Shown here: in pieces, positions 45,795 through 57,901 of the stretch | Layout: every line of letters begins with the position of its first letter | Position numbering within the stretch: position 1 is the first letter of the stretch | Source of the DNA: Ceratorhiza oryzae-sativae | Taxonomy: Eukaryota > Basidiomycota > Agaricomycetes > Cantharellales > Ceratobasidiaceae | Direction: 5' to 3' | NCBI GenBank assembly: GCA_030998015.1 | Contig: JARWMV010000038.1 | Location: 1-64,000 of the forward strand | Length of the DNA: 64,000 nucleotides | The notes under the pieces: generated by a model | Database searches by the model: none | The model's input: only the letters and a program-made list of their open reading frames with translations | Told to the model about the DNA's origin: nothing | Translations under genes and position numbers: made by a program

Positions 45795-46322
45795 GCAGCA
45801 AAGGCAGAGGTACCAGTATACAAGGGAGAGGGGGAGGACACGAAGGACTGAGCACTGAGCATCTTATAGACGCATATACTCCCGTTTATTACTTGTTTTT
45901 GTTTTTACATGGATTAACTACATCTTGATGTGGCAATGGCAATGTTCACAACCCCTATTTTTTCTTTTCCTTTTACTTTTTACGGCCTGTTTTGTTCCTC
46001 TCTCTCTTTGGTCACGCAATGTGGTTGTCCAAGGGCAGCTGTGGTTATGTGGGGGGGCACCTGGAGTAGGGATTGACCAGGGGTATGCCCCCGGAGTCTA
46101 GTCATGTCCACTACATAGTACTATGTCATGGCTTTCCACCACCTTGCATACCCGTCTCCAACATTTATGCCATTGACGCATGTGTAACGGTCATCCACTG
46201 GTCACTGTTTCAACCATAAATTAATCTAATCAATTCAAACACCCCACGATAGCTCTATGGGCAAAATGAAACATATCATATGCTGCACCTTCAACAAAAT
46301 GAAGCCAGTGAACCGACATTGT
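45795..46322. other. Non-coding tail after gypsy relic
   Basis: Pyrimidine-rich stretch (45890-46015), then a purine run gtgggggggcacctggag near 46050 that could be a decayed PPT of the gypsy relic. No LTR identified. No gene seen. Confidence 0.4.
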
Positions 46323-46720
46323 TTAGCAGCCGATCCAGATGTGAACAACCAGCGCGACCAAAAACTGTTCTAAGACGGCAAGTTCTACACTTAAATTCTC
46401 ACATGCAGTTCAAGCTCCACTTACCAACAGCCAAATAGGTCCACAGCCAAAGCGAGTTGAAAACGGCCTTGACCCGCCATTCCTTGATCGCATTCCACTT
46501 CTTCTGGCAACAGCAACCCTGTTTGTAGGCCGGTCCTGTCCGATCTGCCATGAACCAGTGGCACCAATGTTTGGCGACCAGAGTCAGGGATCCCACTCCC
46601 ATCATGACAGCAAGGGATAGAAATTGGAGTGCAGTGGCGAATACTCTGAGACAAGATGGTCTGGCAGTAGCCAAGGAGATAGGACCCAGGATGGATTGGG
46701 AAATTGGTCCGTTCAGTGTT
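46323..46720 (-). pseudogene. DUF6535-like membrane protein gene, 3' part
   Basis: The minus exon 46425-46720 encodes LRVFATALQFLSLAVMMGVG (a membrane span), a Cys/Lys-rich loop and a second span (NSLWLWTYLAV). A GT-AG intron (46370-46424) leads to the exon 46323-46369 (QFLVALVVHIWIG, stop TAA). Fungal DUF6535 proteins have this pattern of paired membrane helices with an ERA-like loop between. The exon runs straight into the copia target duplication (46716-46720). Its upstream part is at 52676-53182 on the far side of the element. Confidence 0.5.
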
Positions 46721-47013
46721 TATTGAAACGTCTAGTGTATGTATAGTACGCTTCGGTAACTTAGCGTAGTGTATGCGAAGCGGAAGAGCTCAACGAAATG
46801 TATAATATGCAAGTGAGAGGTGAAAGTCGCTGAGTAGAGAGGCGACGCATACATTCAGTTATATAGTGAGAATCGGAGAATACAACGCATGAATAACAGG
46901 TGTATCTATCTAATGTATCTACGAATGGAGTTAACATATGAAACTCGGGGTACATGCGGAGAGTAAGGAACAACGTCAATATAACATCAAACAATATACG
47001 GGTCAGTTCAACA
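46721..47013 (-). repeat. 3' LTR of copia element
   Basis: Carries the TpG/CpA state at all six sites that differ from the 5' LTR (46808, 46889, 46898, 46939, 46978, 46989). A purine run (GGTTAGGGGGAG on minus) abuts it. Confidence 0.95.
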
Positions 47014-47031
47014 CTCCCCCTAACCGAGCCT

Positions 47032-50000
47032 TTAGTCTTTGAAAGACTTGGCCAATGACTCAAGGTCTTGTGCTAAGAGCGCGTGTGGAAAAGATTGGCC
47101 AAACGCATCTGCATGGCGTTGAGCATGTATGCCCAAGTAAGAGTTGGCAAGGTACCAATGCTGATTATAATTCAGTGGTTTCATGAAAGCATCGGCAAGG
47201 TTTTCCTTTGATGGAATGAACGATACCGTTATTGTTCCTTGTTGTATCTTGTCTTGGACAGAATTGTACGGCACATCGATATGCTTCGTACGGGTCTTGT
47301 GCGTCGGGTTGTGTGCAGCTTCAATAGCGGACTGGTTATTGCAGAGGATGGGCGAAGCGACAGGTGATGAATATTTGACCCCGATGTTGTCGAGGAACTG
47401 TGAGACAGACTTGACTTCCTTCGCAGTGTGACAACAAGCAACGGATTCAGCTTCCATAGTGGAAAGAGCAACGGACAATTGTTGCTTAGTAAGCCAGGCA
47501 ACAGTGGCGCCAGCAAGAATAATGACAGAGCTGGTGATAGACTTTCGTTGGTGTTGTGTAGCATAATCGGAGTCAGAGTAAGCAACCTTGTAGAATGGTT
47601 TGTTGCCATCGTAAGTGAGTCCTATATGCGAAGTGGCAGATAGGTAACAGTGTATGCACTTCATAACCGTAATGTGCGGGTCTCCGTAGCAATGGGAATG
47701 GCGGGCTAGGAGGCCAACCACAAAAGCGATATCAGGACGTATGCATCAAGAGAGCCAGAACAAGCAACCAAGCTGCGTAATGTAGGGATAATCGATTTTG
47801 TTGGTCGCAGGTTCGAGTATAGGCATAGTGTTCAACATAGGAGTTGTAGCAGGCGTGGCGTCGTCAAGATCAGCAAGTTTAACAATGGATTTGATGTATG
47901 ACTGCATAGTGAGTGAGAGAGTGCGATGCAGACGATTGCGAGTAATGGCGATACCAAGAAATAATCGGGTTTCGCCTAGATCCTTGCAGTCAAATAGGTT
48001 AAGTATTTCGTGCTTGATAGCCTTGATGTGGCCAGCTGTACAGCATATAACGAAATCATCGACATAGCAGATAATGATGGAGAAAATGCCATTCTTGGTT
48101 TGTGTGAAAATTGAGACGTCTTTGGCACAAGGGATGTATCCAATGGCAAGGAATTTGTTGTTGTGGAAAAGTTCCCATAGATAGCCAGCTTGATGCGATC
48201 CGTAGAGAGCCTTAGTGACAAGCATAACCTGGGAGCCGCCTTTCCCATAACCTTTGGGGAAATCGACGTAGAGTGGTATATCCATTGGTGCGTGAGTGTA
48301 TGCGCCGGTGACGTCAACCATGTGACAATCGAAATCAGCGTAAGCGACAAGAGCGAAAACGATACGAATGTATGCAAGATCGGGTGTGTTTGAGAAGGTT
48401 TCGTTGTATGTAAGGCCAGCGATTTGTTGGTTTCCGTGTATGACTAGCCTAGCTTTGAGACGGATTTTGCTCCCATCAGCATCTCGTTTGATCTTTAGAA
48501 CAGGGCCAGATGTAAGTATCTGTTGGCCAGGAGGTACGTCCCAATGAGGAATAATTTTGTAGACTTTTTGTTTCTTCAGTTGTTCAAATTCAGCATTGAG
48601 TGCAGCAAGCCAGTCGTTACAGCGGTTAGAGCAAATGGCGTCCAACCATTTAGGAGAGTCGGAGTCAGTGAGATCAGGCTGTGCAAGTGAAGAAAAATGT
48701 TTGGCGACCCAGGTGTTGTAGCAAGGTGTTTCATCATTGTGCGTAGCATCTAAAGTGAGGAAGCAGGCTTGTATGTGGTCTGGAAGGTGCAAGCAGTTTG
48801 CAGAGTGACCGAGCGATGATGTGTCAATCATGAAGACTTGGTCAGGGTTGCAGATAAAAGAGTTGATCTGTGTATGCAGACTGTTGAGTGATTGAAGCCA
48901 TAGTACACATTTGGGTTGTGATTTCTGGTTGAGGTGCATATGCTCAGGAGGATTGTTGTTCGCACAAGTCTGTAGGTGAGTAATGCATCAAGTAATGCTG
49001 GGGACGGTGCGATCAGAGGGCTGAGGCATTGTGGAAGGACCTGGAGTAGGACGATGTGAATGTTCATTGTTCGCACTAGATGGAGAAACGTCAGTGATGG
49101 TCTGAGCGGGTTGTGAGGGTGTAGGAAGCTCCCCCTGAGATAGATTGGACAGGTCTTGGTGCTGAGTGGATATATGCTTGTGTTGCTGAACGTTTGAGCC
49201 ATTTCCCATCTCCCCCTCACTCGGTGCAAAGACCTGGACCCATTTCTCATCAGATAGGGTCTCTGATTGTTCAGACGTCGATATAGGGGCTGGGGTATCG
49301 AAAGAAGTTGGATCGGGGAGGTGGCAGGGAAAATAAACATTGTGCGATTGATGGATAGCGCGATCAGGCCATGCAAGGTATCGCCAGACTCCTCCAGAGT
49401 TTCGGTCTAGACCAGTAAAAATAGTGCACCGAGTCTTGGCCTCTATTTTCGAGTGTCCTTTAGTTTGGATGAGGACATGGCAGGTAGTGCCAAAAAGTTG
49501 AAAATACGACATATCGATAGGTTTATTGAACATTTCGATCTGTGGGACACACCATTCGCCTCGGATTTTGTGGGGTAAATTATTAGCGATAAGATTTGTG
49601 TAGGCGACAGCTTCCTGCTATAAGAATAGTTTCCCCCTAGTGTTAGAGTGTCCGTGAATCATTGCACAAGATCGTTCAGCTAAGGTGCGATGTGTACGTT
49701 CAGCAGCACCATTTTGTTGCGACGAGTAAGGCGCAGTGGTAGTGATTTCAGTGCCAGTTTTGTTGCAGTACTCGCGCAAGCGTTTGTTGATCAGCTCCTT
49801 GCCGTTGTCAAAGTGAATGCGCTTGATTTCTTGCCCTTTTTGAGTGCAGATGTAATTGGCTAGGGCGATGTAGTGATTGACAGCTTCACCTTTCGTTCGC
49901 ATGAAGTGCACGAAGGTGAAACGAGTGGCAGCATCGACGAAGACAATATAGTACAGGTTCCCTTGGAGCGATGAAACAGCAGCCGGGCCCCAGACATCAG

Positions 50001-51912
50001 AGTAGAATAAATTGGCAATTTTGCAAGGGGATTCGATAGAGACGTTGCTGAAGGGTCGAACGTGAGCCTTTCCTTGTATGCAGCCGATGCAATCAAAGTT
50101 GGGGTTTAGAGATACGGTATTAGTCGTAGATATTTCGAGGCCACATGCTAGTTTCATGTTTTTGAGACGAAGGATGTTTCGGGGGTCTGTATGTGCGAGA
50201 ATGATATGCCAGTCACGCAATGTATGCGACAGATAAGCGTGCTGCCCAGGATCGGTAGTAGCCATAAGGTACCACAAATTTCCAGTGCGTTGTTCGCCTA
50301 TTTTTCGGGCTTGAGCGAATATGCATTGATCATTTGTGTCGACTTCGTCAAAGAAAGTGATGTAGTCTCTGGTCACATGAGCAGTATGCCGAGGATATTC
50401 GTCGGTCCAAGCAGATAGAGACAATAGGTTGACTGGAGATTCTTCGACGAGTGCAACGTTGGTGAAAAAGACACGGCCATCAGGGCGACCATAGACGGGT
50501 TTATTGTTAATGACACGAGGGACTCGAGCATAGGTGTACAGAGCGATTTCGCCGAAACCGGATATAGTGGCAGTGCCACCAACGCCTTGGATTGTCACGG
50601 ACATAGGAATAAAATTCGCTAGATGCTCGCGGCAATTTGTTACGTGACACGAAGCGGCAGAGTCGATAATCCAGGCGTCGTCTAGACCAATGCCGAACTG
50701 AGTGAGAGTTTGTAGTGTAAAAGAAAAGTGCATAAAGTTTTCGGCAAAATAGCGCTGGACGCATTTAGCCGATTCCTCAAAAGATGGCGAAGGAGGATTT
50801 GGTAGCGAGATCAGTTCCCGCGACGGCGAGGGAGCATAAGCGCTAGTATGACGAGTGGAACTAGATGGCCGTGTTGGATTATTCCGAGAAAACCGAAGGG
50901 AGAAAGCGAAATGTGTTGATGAGGCAAAGTTCGCATGTTCGCCATTGTTCTGATTATTGCGATTCTGGCCGTTATTCGCATTGTGATTATTTTCGCGATT
51001 ATTGGTTCTGTCTCCTGTGTTCCTACGGCCTTTTTCGCGTCCACGGTTTGTGCCTCTGCAGTTGTTATTATTTCGGCCCCCCTTGTATGCGCCGCCACCA
51101 GCCTTTCGGCATTCAGGACTCTTGTGACCGGGTATGCCGCAGTTGTGACAAATAATTTCAATTATAGCGGATGCATTTCGGGGTTGATTGATACGGCGAT
51201 TTCCGGGAATTTGGCGGTTGCGAACGAAGAACGACTTTTCGCTGTTCTGGGATTTGCGGCGATGATATTCAGCGAGTAGCCGCGATTGGATGTCAAGCGA
51301 TAGTTGTGAGCCATCGGCATCAGCCGGTTCGGGCCGTTGAGGGATCACGGAGATCAAGAGTTGCCAAGATTCAGGCAGAGAGACACAAAGTTGTCGAATA
51401 AAATCGATCTCCTTCAGTGCAGCTGAAGATTCAGCGAGAGACGCTATATTAAGGTCGTTGAAGATTTTTCGCAAGTCCTTGATGTGAGACTCGAGATCGT
51501 TGCCTTCAGTCATACGAAGAGAGGTAAACTTGTTTCGCAGCATAGTCATAGCAGCGATGCCTAGCGATTGGTATTGACTTTTGAGTAGTTGCCAGGCTTG
51601 AGCGACATTAGTGGCTCGGGCGACGTGAATCATTGGTCCGGTATCGACACGACGACGTAGAGCACCCAAAGCAGCCTTGTTCTTCTTGTCCCAGTCGTTT
51701 TGATCAGGGCCAGTAGTTGTAGGGCGTGACGTAGAGCCATCGACAATGTCCCAGACGCCTACGTCTTGGTACATGTCCTCCATTTGAATACGCCAGACTT
51801 GATAATCGTCTTGGCCTTGGAGTTTAGCGATAGAATAATTCTTGTCCGCGATGATAAGGAAAGACGCGGAGGACAGCGGATTGGTAGGGTTCGACAACGA
51901 AGAGGTGGCCAT
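47032..51912 (-). pseudogene. Copia gag-pol polyprotein, one frame with three stop codons
   Basis: A 1627-codon frame runs unshifted from ATG 51912 to the stop at 47032-47034. Domains: gag with the YQVWRIQMEDMYQDV and UBN2-like region; CCHC knuckle CHNCGIPGHKSPEC (near residue 260); protease DSAASCH (near 415); GAG-pre-integrase with CIGCIQGKAH; integrase (YSDVWGPA, DNGKEL, NGAAERTHRTL); RT with ARLVIHGNQQ and YVDDF; RNase H (STMEAESVA, NQSAIEAA, TKHIDV). Stops are TAG 49618-49620, TGA 48988-48990 and TGA 47746-47748. The two TGAs look like CGA decayed at CpG. A precise upstream start is not certain. Confidence 0.93.
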
Positions 51913-52362
51913 AGTAAATTGAGCAGCAGAAGTAGTAGGAGATTCGGTGGGCGACGGAAGGCCTAGCTGCGCGAAAGATAGAAGATATAGGCGGTCGTCG
52001 GGTGGAAATTGCCTGAGTTGGGACCGTGTATGCGCGTCGATAAGTTGCTCGTAGAGATTGAGTTGGTTAAATGCGAACTGATATTCGGTAGAGCCGAGTT
52101 GAAGAGTATAAAGTTGGTCGTGTAAATCAAGTTCGACAGTGTCAAGGGTCGATGCGCTTGACGGTGATGGAGGTAAAGATATGTCTGCAGGAGCTGGATT
52201 TAAAGTAAAATTGGCAAATTCGTCGGTAACGCCAGTAGCGTTGAGAAGGTCTTCAATGCGGCGAGCAGATGAAGTAGGCGACGAACGCGGAGACGAGGGA
52301 GGCGATTGCGCAGGTGTAGATAGCTGGGGATTCGACAGTTTGGCAGCGACGGTGAGCTCAAC

Positions 52363-52382
52363 AAAGCTCGGGGCTCATAACC
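52363..52382 (-). other. Copia primer-binding site (half-tRNA type)
   Basis: On minus, GGTTATGAGCCCCGAGC follows the 5' LTR. Its complement contains CTCATAACC with a CAT anticodon, matching the anticodon arm of initiator tRNA-Met, the half-tRNA primer known for copia-type elements. Confidence 0.75.
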
Positions 52383-52675
52383 TATTGAAACGTCTAGTGT
52401 ATGTATAGTACGCTTCGGTAACTTAGCGTAGTGTATGCGAAGCGGAAGAGCTCAACGAAATGTATAATACGCAAGTGAGAGGTGAAAGTCGCTGAGTAGA
52501 GAGGCGACGCATACATTCAGTTATATAGTGAGAATCGGAGAATACAACGCGTGAATAACGGGTGTATCTATCTAATGTATCTACGAATGGAGTTAACATA
52601 CGAAACTCGGGGTACATGCGGAGAGTAAGGAACAACGTCGATATAACATCGAACAATATACGGGTCAGTTCAACA
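52383..52675 (-). repeat. 5' LTR of copia element
   Basis: TGTTGAACTG...GTTTCAATA on minus; keeps CpG at all six variable sites. Confidence 0.95.
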
Positions 52676-53182
52676 GTGTTCCATTAAGAGAGGTCTGTAA
52701 AGTGGTCAATAATGAACGGATCGTATCACTGGTCGTTTCTGCCTTGATATGCCTCAAGGAGATTATTGCGAACCTAAGAACGAATTGGAAATAATAGCAT
52801 GAGCATAATAACAGTTTGCCCCGTGTGATCTCACAGACGCACATGGAAGCTGGCAGCGAGAGTACTCCATTCTGTAGATACCCGTGAGGGAATGAGGTTC
52901 ATCGTGCTGCACAAACACTGGGCGAGATGGACCAACAAATACTAAAAAAGGTTCGTTTGAATTGATCACCAATTTCGGCACATCGTAGACTTACTAAGCA
53001 AACTATCCAACGATCTGCATAGCGTCATAGTTGAGTATTCTAGCGGCTTGCGGTGAGAGAGATACGACATACTTTTTCCATCTATTGACAAGCTCCTTAT
53101 CGTGGCGATTGGTTTCTTGAACGTAAATTTCCCATAAAGGCGAGTCCTTCGTGAGGAGTTCAGTTGGCGGTCGCTGTCGCCA
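52676..53182 (-). pseudogene. DUF6535-like membrane protein gene, 5' part
   Basis: Minus exons 53073-53182 (LLTKDSPLWEIYVQETNRHD then KELVNRW), 52995-53014, 52835-52941 and 52676-52773 (FAIISLRHIKAETTSDTIRS) are joined by GT-AG introns of 53-61 nt. The W-x2-Y...D-KELV-x2-W pattern opens fungal DUF6535 domains. A frame change in exon 52835-52941 and lack of a clear start suggest it had begun to decay. The last exon reads in frame across the copia target site into 46720. Confidence 0.5.
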
Positions 53183-54915
53183 CTATATTTTGCTAGAGTT
53201 GAGTAATATGTGGGCGCAAGCAGATGATTCACTCGGGACTGACCCGGGCTTCATCAAGAACGGTGTACGGCGGCGGGTTGTCGGAAGAGGTTCCGGACGG
53301 CATGCTCAAACAGTTCGCGCACGCACGAAGGCAAACACGATTAAATTAGTTGCACTGGTGGAGTTGGCACGTATTCAAAGAGGGGTTCTGCACGGGCAAC
53401 TCACCGTGGTCAGGAGAGGATTCAGGGGAGCAAGGCTGAGCACAGCCACTGGCCTTAAGAGCCACCTTCTCTCGTATACGGAAGCGGCCGACCTCGACTT
53501 GTCTTGTAAATGCCGGCACACGTTGACGAAAACACCACGCTGTCGTTCCGTAAAGTTTCCTCATCGTCGGATGGACTGTCGCAACTGGCCACGAGACAGC
53601 GGCGAGGACTTTGGGTTGCGGAAACCACGCAGCAAGCACGTCGCGCTCCAATTCTCCGTTCGCACATTGACTATTCGACTCTAGCCTCGACACCATACCT
53701 CACTCACGCCGGTTTTTCCGCTCCATTTTGCAATAATCATGGCATCAGAGTCTGTCTCCCAGTCTCAGCGATGGGCCTTTCCGTGGCTGAGGCGCATGGG
53801 CCTTGGCTGGGGAAGCGATCTCGTCCTAGGCAAAAACATTCAACTAGAACAATCTCTTTGCTCACAGTACCTCCTTCCCCGCCGACCCCGGTTTTCCGAT
53901 TAACTCGTTTCTAGGTATTTTGTGGGAGCAATTCACATCCAGCAGCCTGCTTGTGTTGCATTTGCGCGTCCGGCTTGGCCTACCTGATGCGATTTCGAAT
54001 TATTGTCCATCCGGCTCTCGAGACCCATTCCAAGTCGCCATCGTCTCGAATGTTCCAACACAATAGCTCGATATCGTCTTTCCATGCCACAACTTGAAAA
54101 TCCACCCAGCAGACGAGTCCGCCAAACTTTATCAGTCAACCTCGAACATGTGCGACAGGGATTTATGACTTGCATCTGTCCAAAGTCTTGATATATTTGC
54201 TCAAATCTCCTGCAATATCTGGGCCGTAGATGAATGGCTGTACTCGAGTGAAACAGGCCGGGTATTTATTTTCGACCGCAAGTCAGGGGTACGTCAGCCG
54301 AGGAGAGAGGCGCAAACCTAGCCGGAGTCCATGCCGATATCCGCAACCCGGCAAATGATCGGCGCGACCAGTGAGTCCCATCCCGATTATCGAATATCAT
54401 CGATCCCTTTGACCCGGGATTTGAACAGACTGTCATTTTCCAACGCCTCAAGTTTGTGGTCTGGGTAATAAGACGAGACAGCCTTGGTTTGATATCTATG
54501 GTACTCTTAACCCCATGGTTTCGCTTTGTGTGGGTTCCTTTGTCCTTGGGGCAGCTTGCTTATCCAGGACATTTAGAGCCTCGAGACGAAGCTCCCACAG
54601 CACGCAACATTGGGCAGTTTTTGGATTTTTACCATGAGGCGTAGAAACGGAGCGCGGTCCCTGAAGGCGAAGTGACAGCGCATTATTTGTGCACCACACT
54701 GAGGTGAGCGCGTTGGCAGCATGCGGCAGTGAACCCATCACGCGTTTGGCGTGCGGGCGCTAGATCCCTAATATAACTACAGGGTGATCTAGCACCAAAG
54801 ATCCAACGAACCTAATGAATCAATTACCCGCACGAGCATGGCGTCCGCTATGTCTACTGTCACTAGGTATGTCTTTTGCATGCGGGCTTTCAGGACGAGC
54901 TTAACCAGTGGTTAG
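53183..54915. other. No assignable gene
   Basis: CpG-normal sequence with overlapping frames on both strands (for example 53151-53684 + and 53346-53696 -). Some look protein-like, such as a 54-codon frame from ATG 53739 and DPFDPGFEQTVIFQRLKF near 54405-54455, but I cannot assign a family or exon structure. Confidence 0.4.
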
Positions 54916-56064
54916 ACGGAGGAGGCATTCGAGCGCTCTCTTCGCTATTTATTCTTCGCGAGATCATGCAGCGTTTAAACGATAGATTACGCAGGTCGAA
55001 CCCGCGTCACCAAGATGTACATCCTTGGCAAGTATTCGACATGATCGGTGGAACCAGTACTGGCGGGTGAGCTCGGAATGTGCTTCTAGTCTGCGGGATT
55101 CTCCATCTCAGATTGACGCTAGCATCACCGCCCTTATGCTCGGGAGGCTTCATATGTCCGTGCAAGACACCATAGAAGCCTACGTCGAATTCTCCGCTTC
55201 AGTCTTCTCCGAAACCAAGTGGTGCCTCCAAGAAGGCAAATATAAAGCCACTTGTCTCGAGCAAACCATCAAGGCCATAGTCGACAGGCACGCACAAGGC
55301 GAAGAGAATGGGGATGGAGAGAATGGGAAATGGGGCGAAGCCTCGATGGAAGATAGACACGAGAGTGAAGAAAACTGCCATGTGTGAGTACTGTGTCGCG
55401 TCGATTCGTCGCTTTATCGAACATTGACGTTGTTATCAGATTCGTTTGCGCCATTCCCGCCGATACTGCCCAGACCCCCGCCCATTTTCGAACGTACCCC
55501 GTCAGCGCTCTTCGAATGCCCTATTGCAAGATCTGGGAAGCCGCTCGTGCGACGAGTGCCGCACCATACTTTTTCAAGCCATTAATTCTTAATCGCGACG
55601 ACCTGGAAGCACGTTACGTAGACGCCAGTGCGGGATGTAACAACCCGACCTACGAGCTACTCAACGAAGCTGCCAGACAATTCCCAGATCGAGCTGTCAG
55701 TTGCATCCTCAGCCTCGGCACGGGTCATCCAGACGTGATTCGAGTACGACCGGTGGGAGTAATTCCCAAGTTTCAGTTGTTGGGAATAGCCCAAGCCTTG
55801 CGAGACATTGCGATCAGTTGCGAGGATACGCATCGTAGGCTCGCCCCGCGGTTTCAATCTCCAGGGGTTTACTTTCGGCTCAATGTCCAGCAGGGGTTGC
55901 AGCGCGTTAGCGTGGAGGACCGGAAGAAGCTTGGCGAGGTGCGGGCGCATACTCATAGTTATATGACCCGCGTCGAGGTCGATAGAAAGATTGAGGATGT
56001 GGTTCAGGCGATTTTGCAGCGTCAGGCTACTATTACGGTGCGACAAGCGGTGGATGGTCAGTAA
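54916..56064 (+). CDS. Patatin-like phospholipase 1 (5' exon unresolved)
   Basis: Exons 54916-55066, 55123-55383 and 55440-56064 join in frame (introns of 56 nt each). The exons start within the oxyanion-hole motif DGGGIR; the nucleophile Ser lies in GTSTGG and the catalytic Asp in VDASAGCNNP (DAS instead of the usual DAG/DGG). Such proteins hydrolyse acyl esters of membrane lipids. Upstream, a plausible 49-nt intron with a cttaac branch ends at TTAG (54915), but the exon before it (ATG 54838, 29 nt) is in the wrong phase and lacks the usual Leu-Ser-Leu residues. The N-terminus is thus missing, remote or decayed. Length from DGGG is about 346 residues. Confidence 0.75.
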
Positions 56065-56531
56065 TAATAAGGAGCTTGGATACCACTTTCATGGTTCTTA
56101 TGAAACGTGTACTTGTATGAACGTTTTGTATGAACCGCGCTTGTAGATACCTCAAATTTTATTAATGATATATACGGGTGGTCAATTACGTATGCTGAAT
56201 CTGGATGCATCAGAAGTCTTGGAGGGTTTCGGCACAGACGGATTTCTTTCTTTGCCAGGCCACTATCGGCTAGTCGCAACTCGATGAGTCGGGCGTAACT
56301 GTCGAGTTGAATCAGTCCCAGGACTTTATGATGTGCATTGAAAATCTGGCCGCCTCTTTTATTAATGCGACGTCACTATCTCAGTAATGGCAGGAAACGG
56401 CGGCTGGAAGCTTGCGCTAACTAGTCGCGACACGGTGGGCCGATCGTCTTCATTCAGATGCAGCACGAGTATGAATCCACAATTTAACGCCAATCGGATA
56501 AAATCATGCTAGCCGGAGAATTCAAAACTGA
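56065..56531. other. Intergenic space between convergent genes
   Basis: No gene or repeat seen between the patatin-like gene stop and the polygalacturonase stop. Confidence 0.6.
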
Positions 56532-57901
56532 TTAGAAAGATCCGCCGGAGACACCCTTGTAGTTGACCGAGCCGGCCTTTCCACCAGTAACGGTGAGCTT
56601 GGAGAAGTCCCACGTGCCTATCGTTGGGTGAACGAGAGTGGTTACGAGTAAGTTCATGTTTCAGAATATTGAGACATACCAGAACAACTCTTGCCACAGT
56701 TGACTGCGACACGCTTGGCTGAAGATTCGACGGCGATCGTGTTCATGGATCCAGTAAATTTGATATCCTAAATCGAAAGAGTTGAGACCCATGTAGCTTA
56801 CATGCGCTTCAATATCACCCACCGACATCGAAACACCATCCCCGGGTGTACCAAGGGTGCTGGGATAAGATTGATCAATAATAACGCCATATTTTTTGGT
56901 GCCGGTTGCGGTGTTGCCCGAGTAGGTGACGCCAGAGACCGAAGAGCCACTCGCGGCGGCCTTGGTCTTGATTCGGAGCGCTTGGTCATTGTTGATGATC
57001 TTGTTGTTCAGGATAGATATATTCTTGACAACTGCGTTGGAGTCGACTGAGCCAATGGAAATACCATGGCCACCTGTGCAGGTGTTGCGCTGGAACACAA
57101 TGTTCGAGCCCTTGTTGAGAGCAAGACAGTCATCTTGATTTGTAATGACGCTATCTTCAATTGTAAGGTCCGTGGTTGAAACGTCGAATCCATCACTTCA
57201 GAATTGAAGTCAGCATGCGTAAACATAAGGATGCTGGTATTATCTCATTACGTATTATGGCCAGCAGGCTTTCCCCCTGACTTGCTATTTGCAGCATTAC
57301 CGGCGGCTATTTCGTGGTTATCAGAAGATGTGATCTTTGCTCGTTGGTACTTGGCACTCACAATCATCGATGGTCAGTTTCGACATGGTCAACTTCGCTG
57401 GGTTTGATATGCTATACACATGGGCAGGGGAGTTCAAGACCTTGACGTTTGTGTAGGTCCCGGATATCTTGATTTTCATCATCGGGTGTGGCTTGGTCAC
57501 GCCACCGTTTCCACCCTGACCGTCCCAGTAGGATGGGCCGTTTCCATCAAAGGTATGGCCATTCCCGTTAACTGATTCGGAGCCCCGCATAAGTCAAGGT
57601 CGTGAGTGAACGCAAGCCACTCACAAGTAACGCTAGTGCCTTGGATAGAGAACAATGGTCCGGCCCAGTTTGCTACTCCAAACTTGATATCCCCAAGGAG
57701 ATTAACAGTTGTGCCTGATAGGAGCGAAAGTTCAAAAGTCTTTCCGGCTGGAACAGTGAATCCCTGGATGTTGACGGTTGTGCACTTTTGGGCGGCGGAA
57801 ACATCATTGAGGGAAGTGATGGTCCCAGTGCAACGCCCAATCGGAGTCGCTGTCACGAGCAAAGGTGCAAGCGTAAGAACAAGAGGGGCGAAGTGCATCA
57901 T
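56532..57901 (-). CDS. Endopolygalacturonase, glycoside hydrolase family 28
   Basis: Six exons join without a lesion: 57625-57901, 57362-57571, 57252-57306, 56823-57195, 56680-56767 and 56532-56617. The introns are 53-62 nt, all GT-AG. The product is 362 residues with a signal peptide (MMHFAPLVLTLAPLLVTATP). GH28 motifs are all present: NTD (180-182), NQDD (200-203), GHG (223-225) and RIK (255-257), so the catalytic Asp trio, His, Arg and Lys are intact. It is predicted to be secreted and to cut alpha-1,4 linkages in pectic homogalacturonan, a plant cell-wall-degrading role (EC 3.2.1.15 by family). The start is the first of two adjacent ATGs. It is the only clearly intact host gene here. Confidence 0.93.

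Larger units (their letters stand above)
46721..52675 (-). mobile_element. Ty1/copia retrotransposon, nearly intact
   Basis: Total 5955 bp. LTRs of 293 bp each (46721-47013 and 52383-52675) and a perfect 5-bp duplication GTGTT (46716-46720 and 52676-52680). One long gag-pol frame, a PBS and a PPT are present. The order protease-integrase-RT-RNase H is the copia order. The two LTRs differ at six sites, all CpG transitions. Confidence 0.97.

Noticed and set aside
53346..53914. Overlapping long frames on both strands near 53.3-53.9 kb as genes
   Set aside because: No motif, no consistent splice pattern and mutual overlap; left unassigned.
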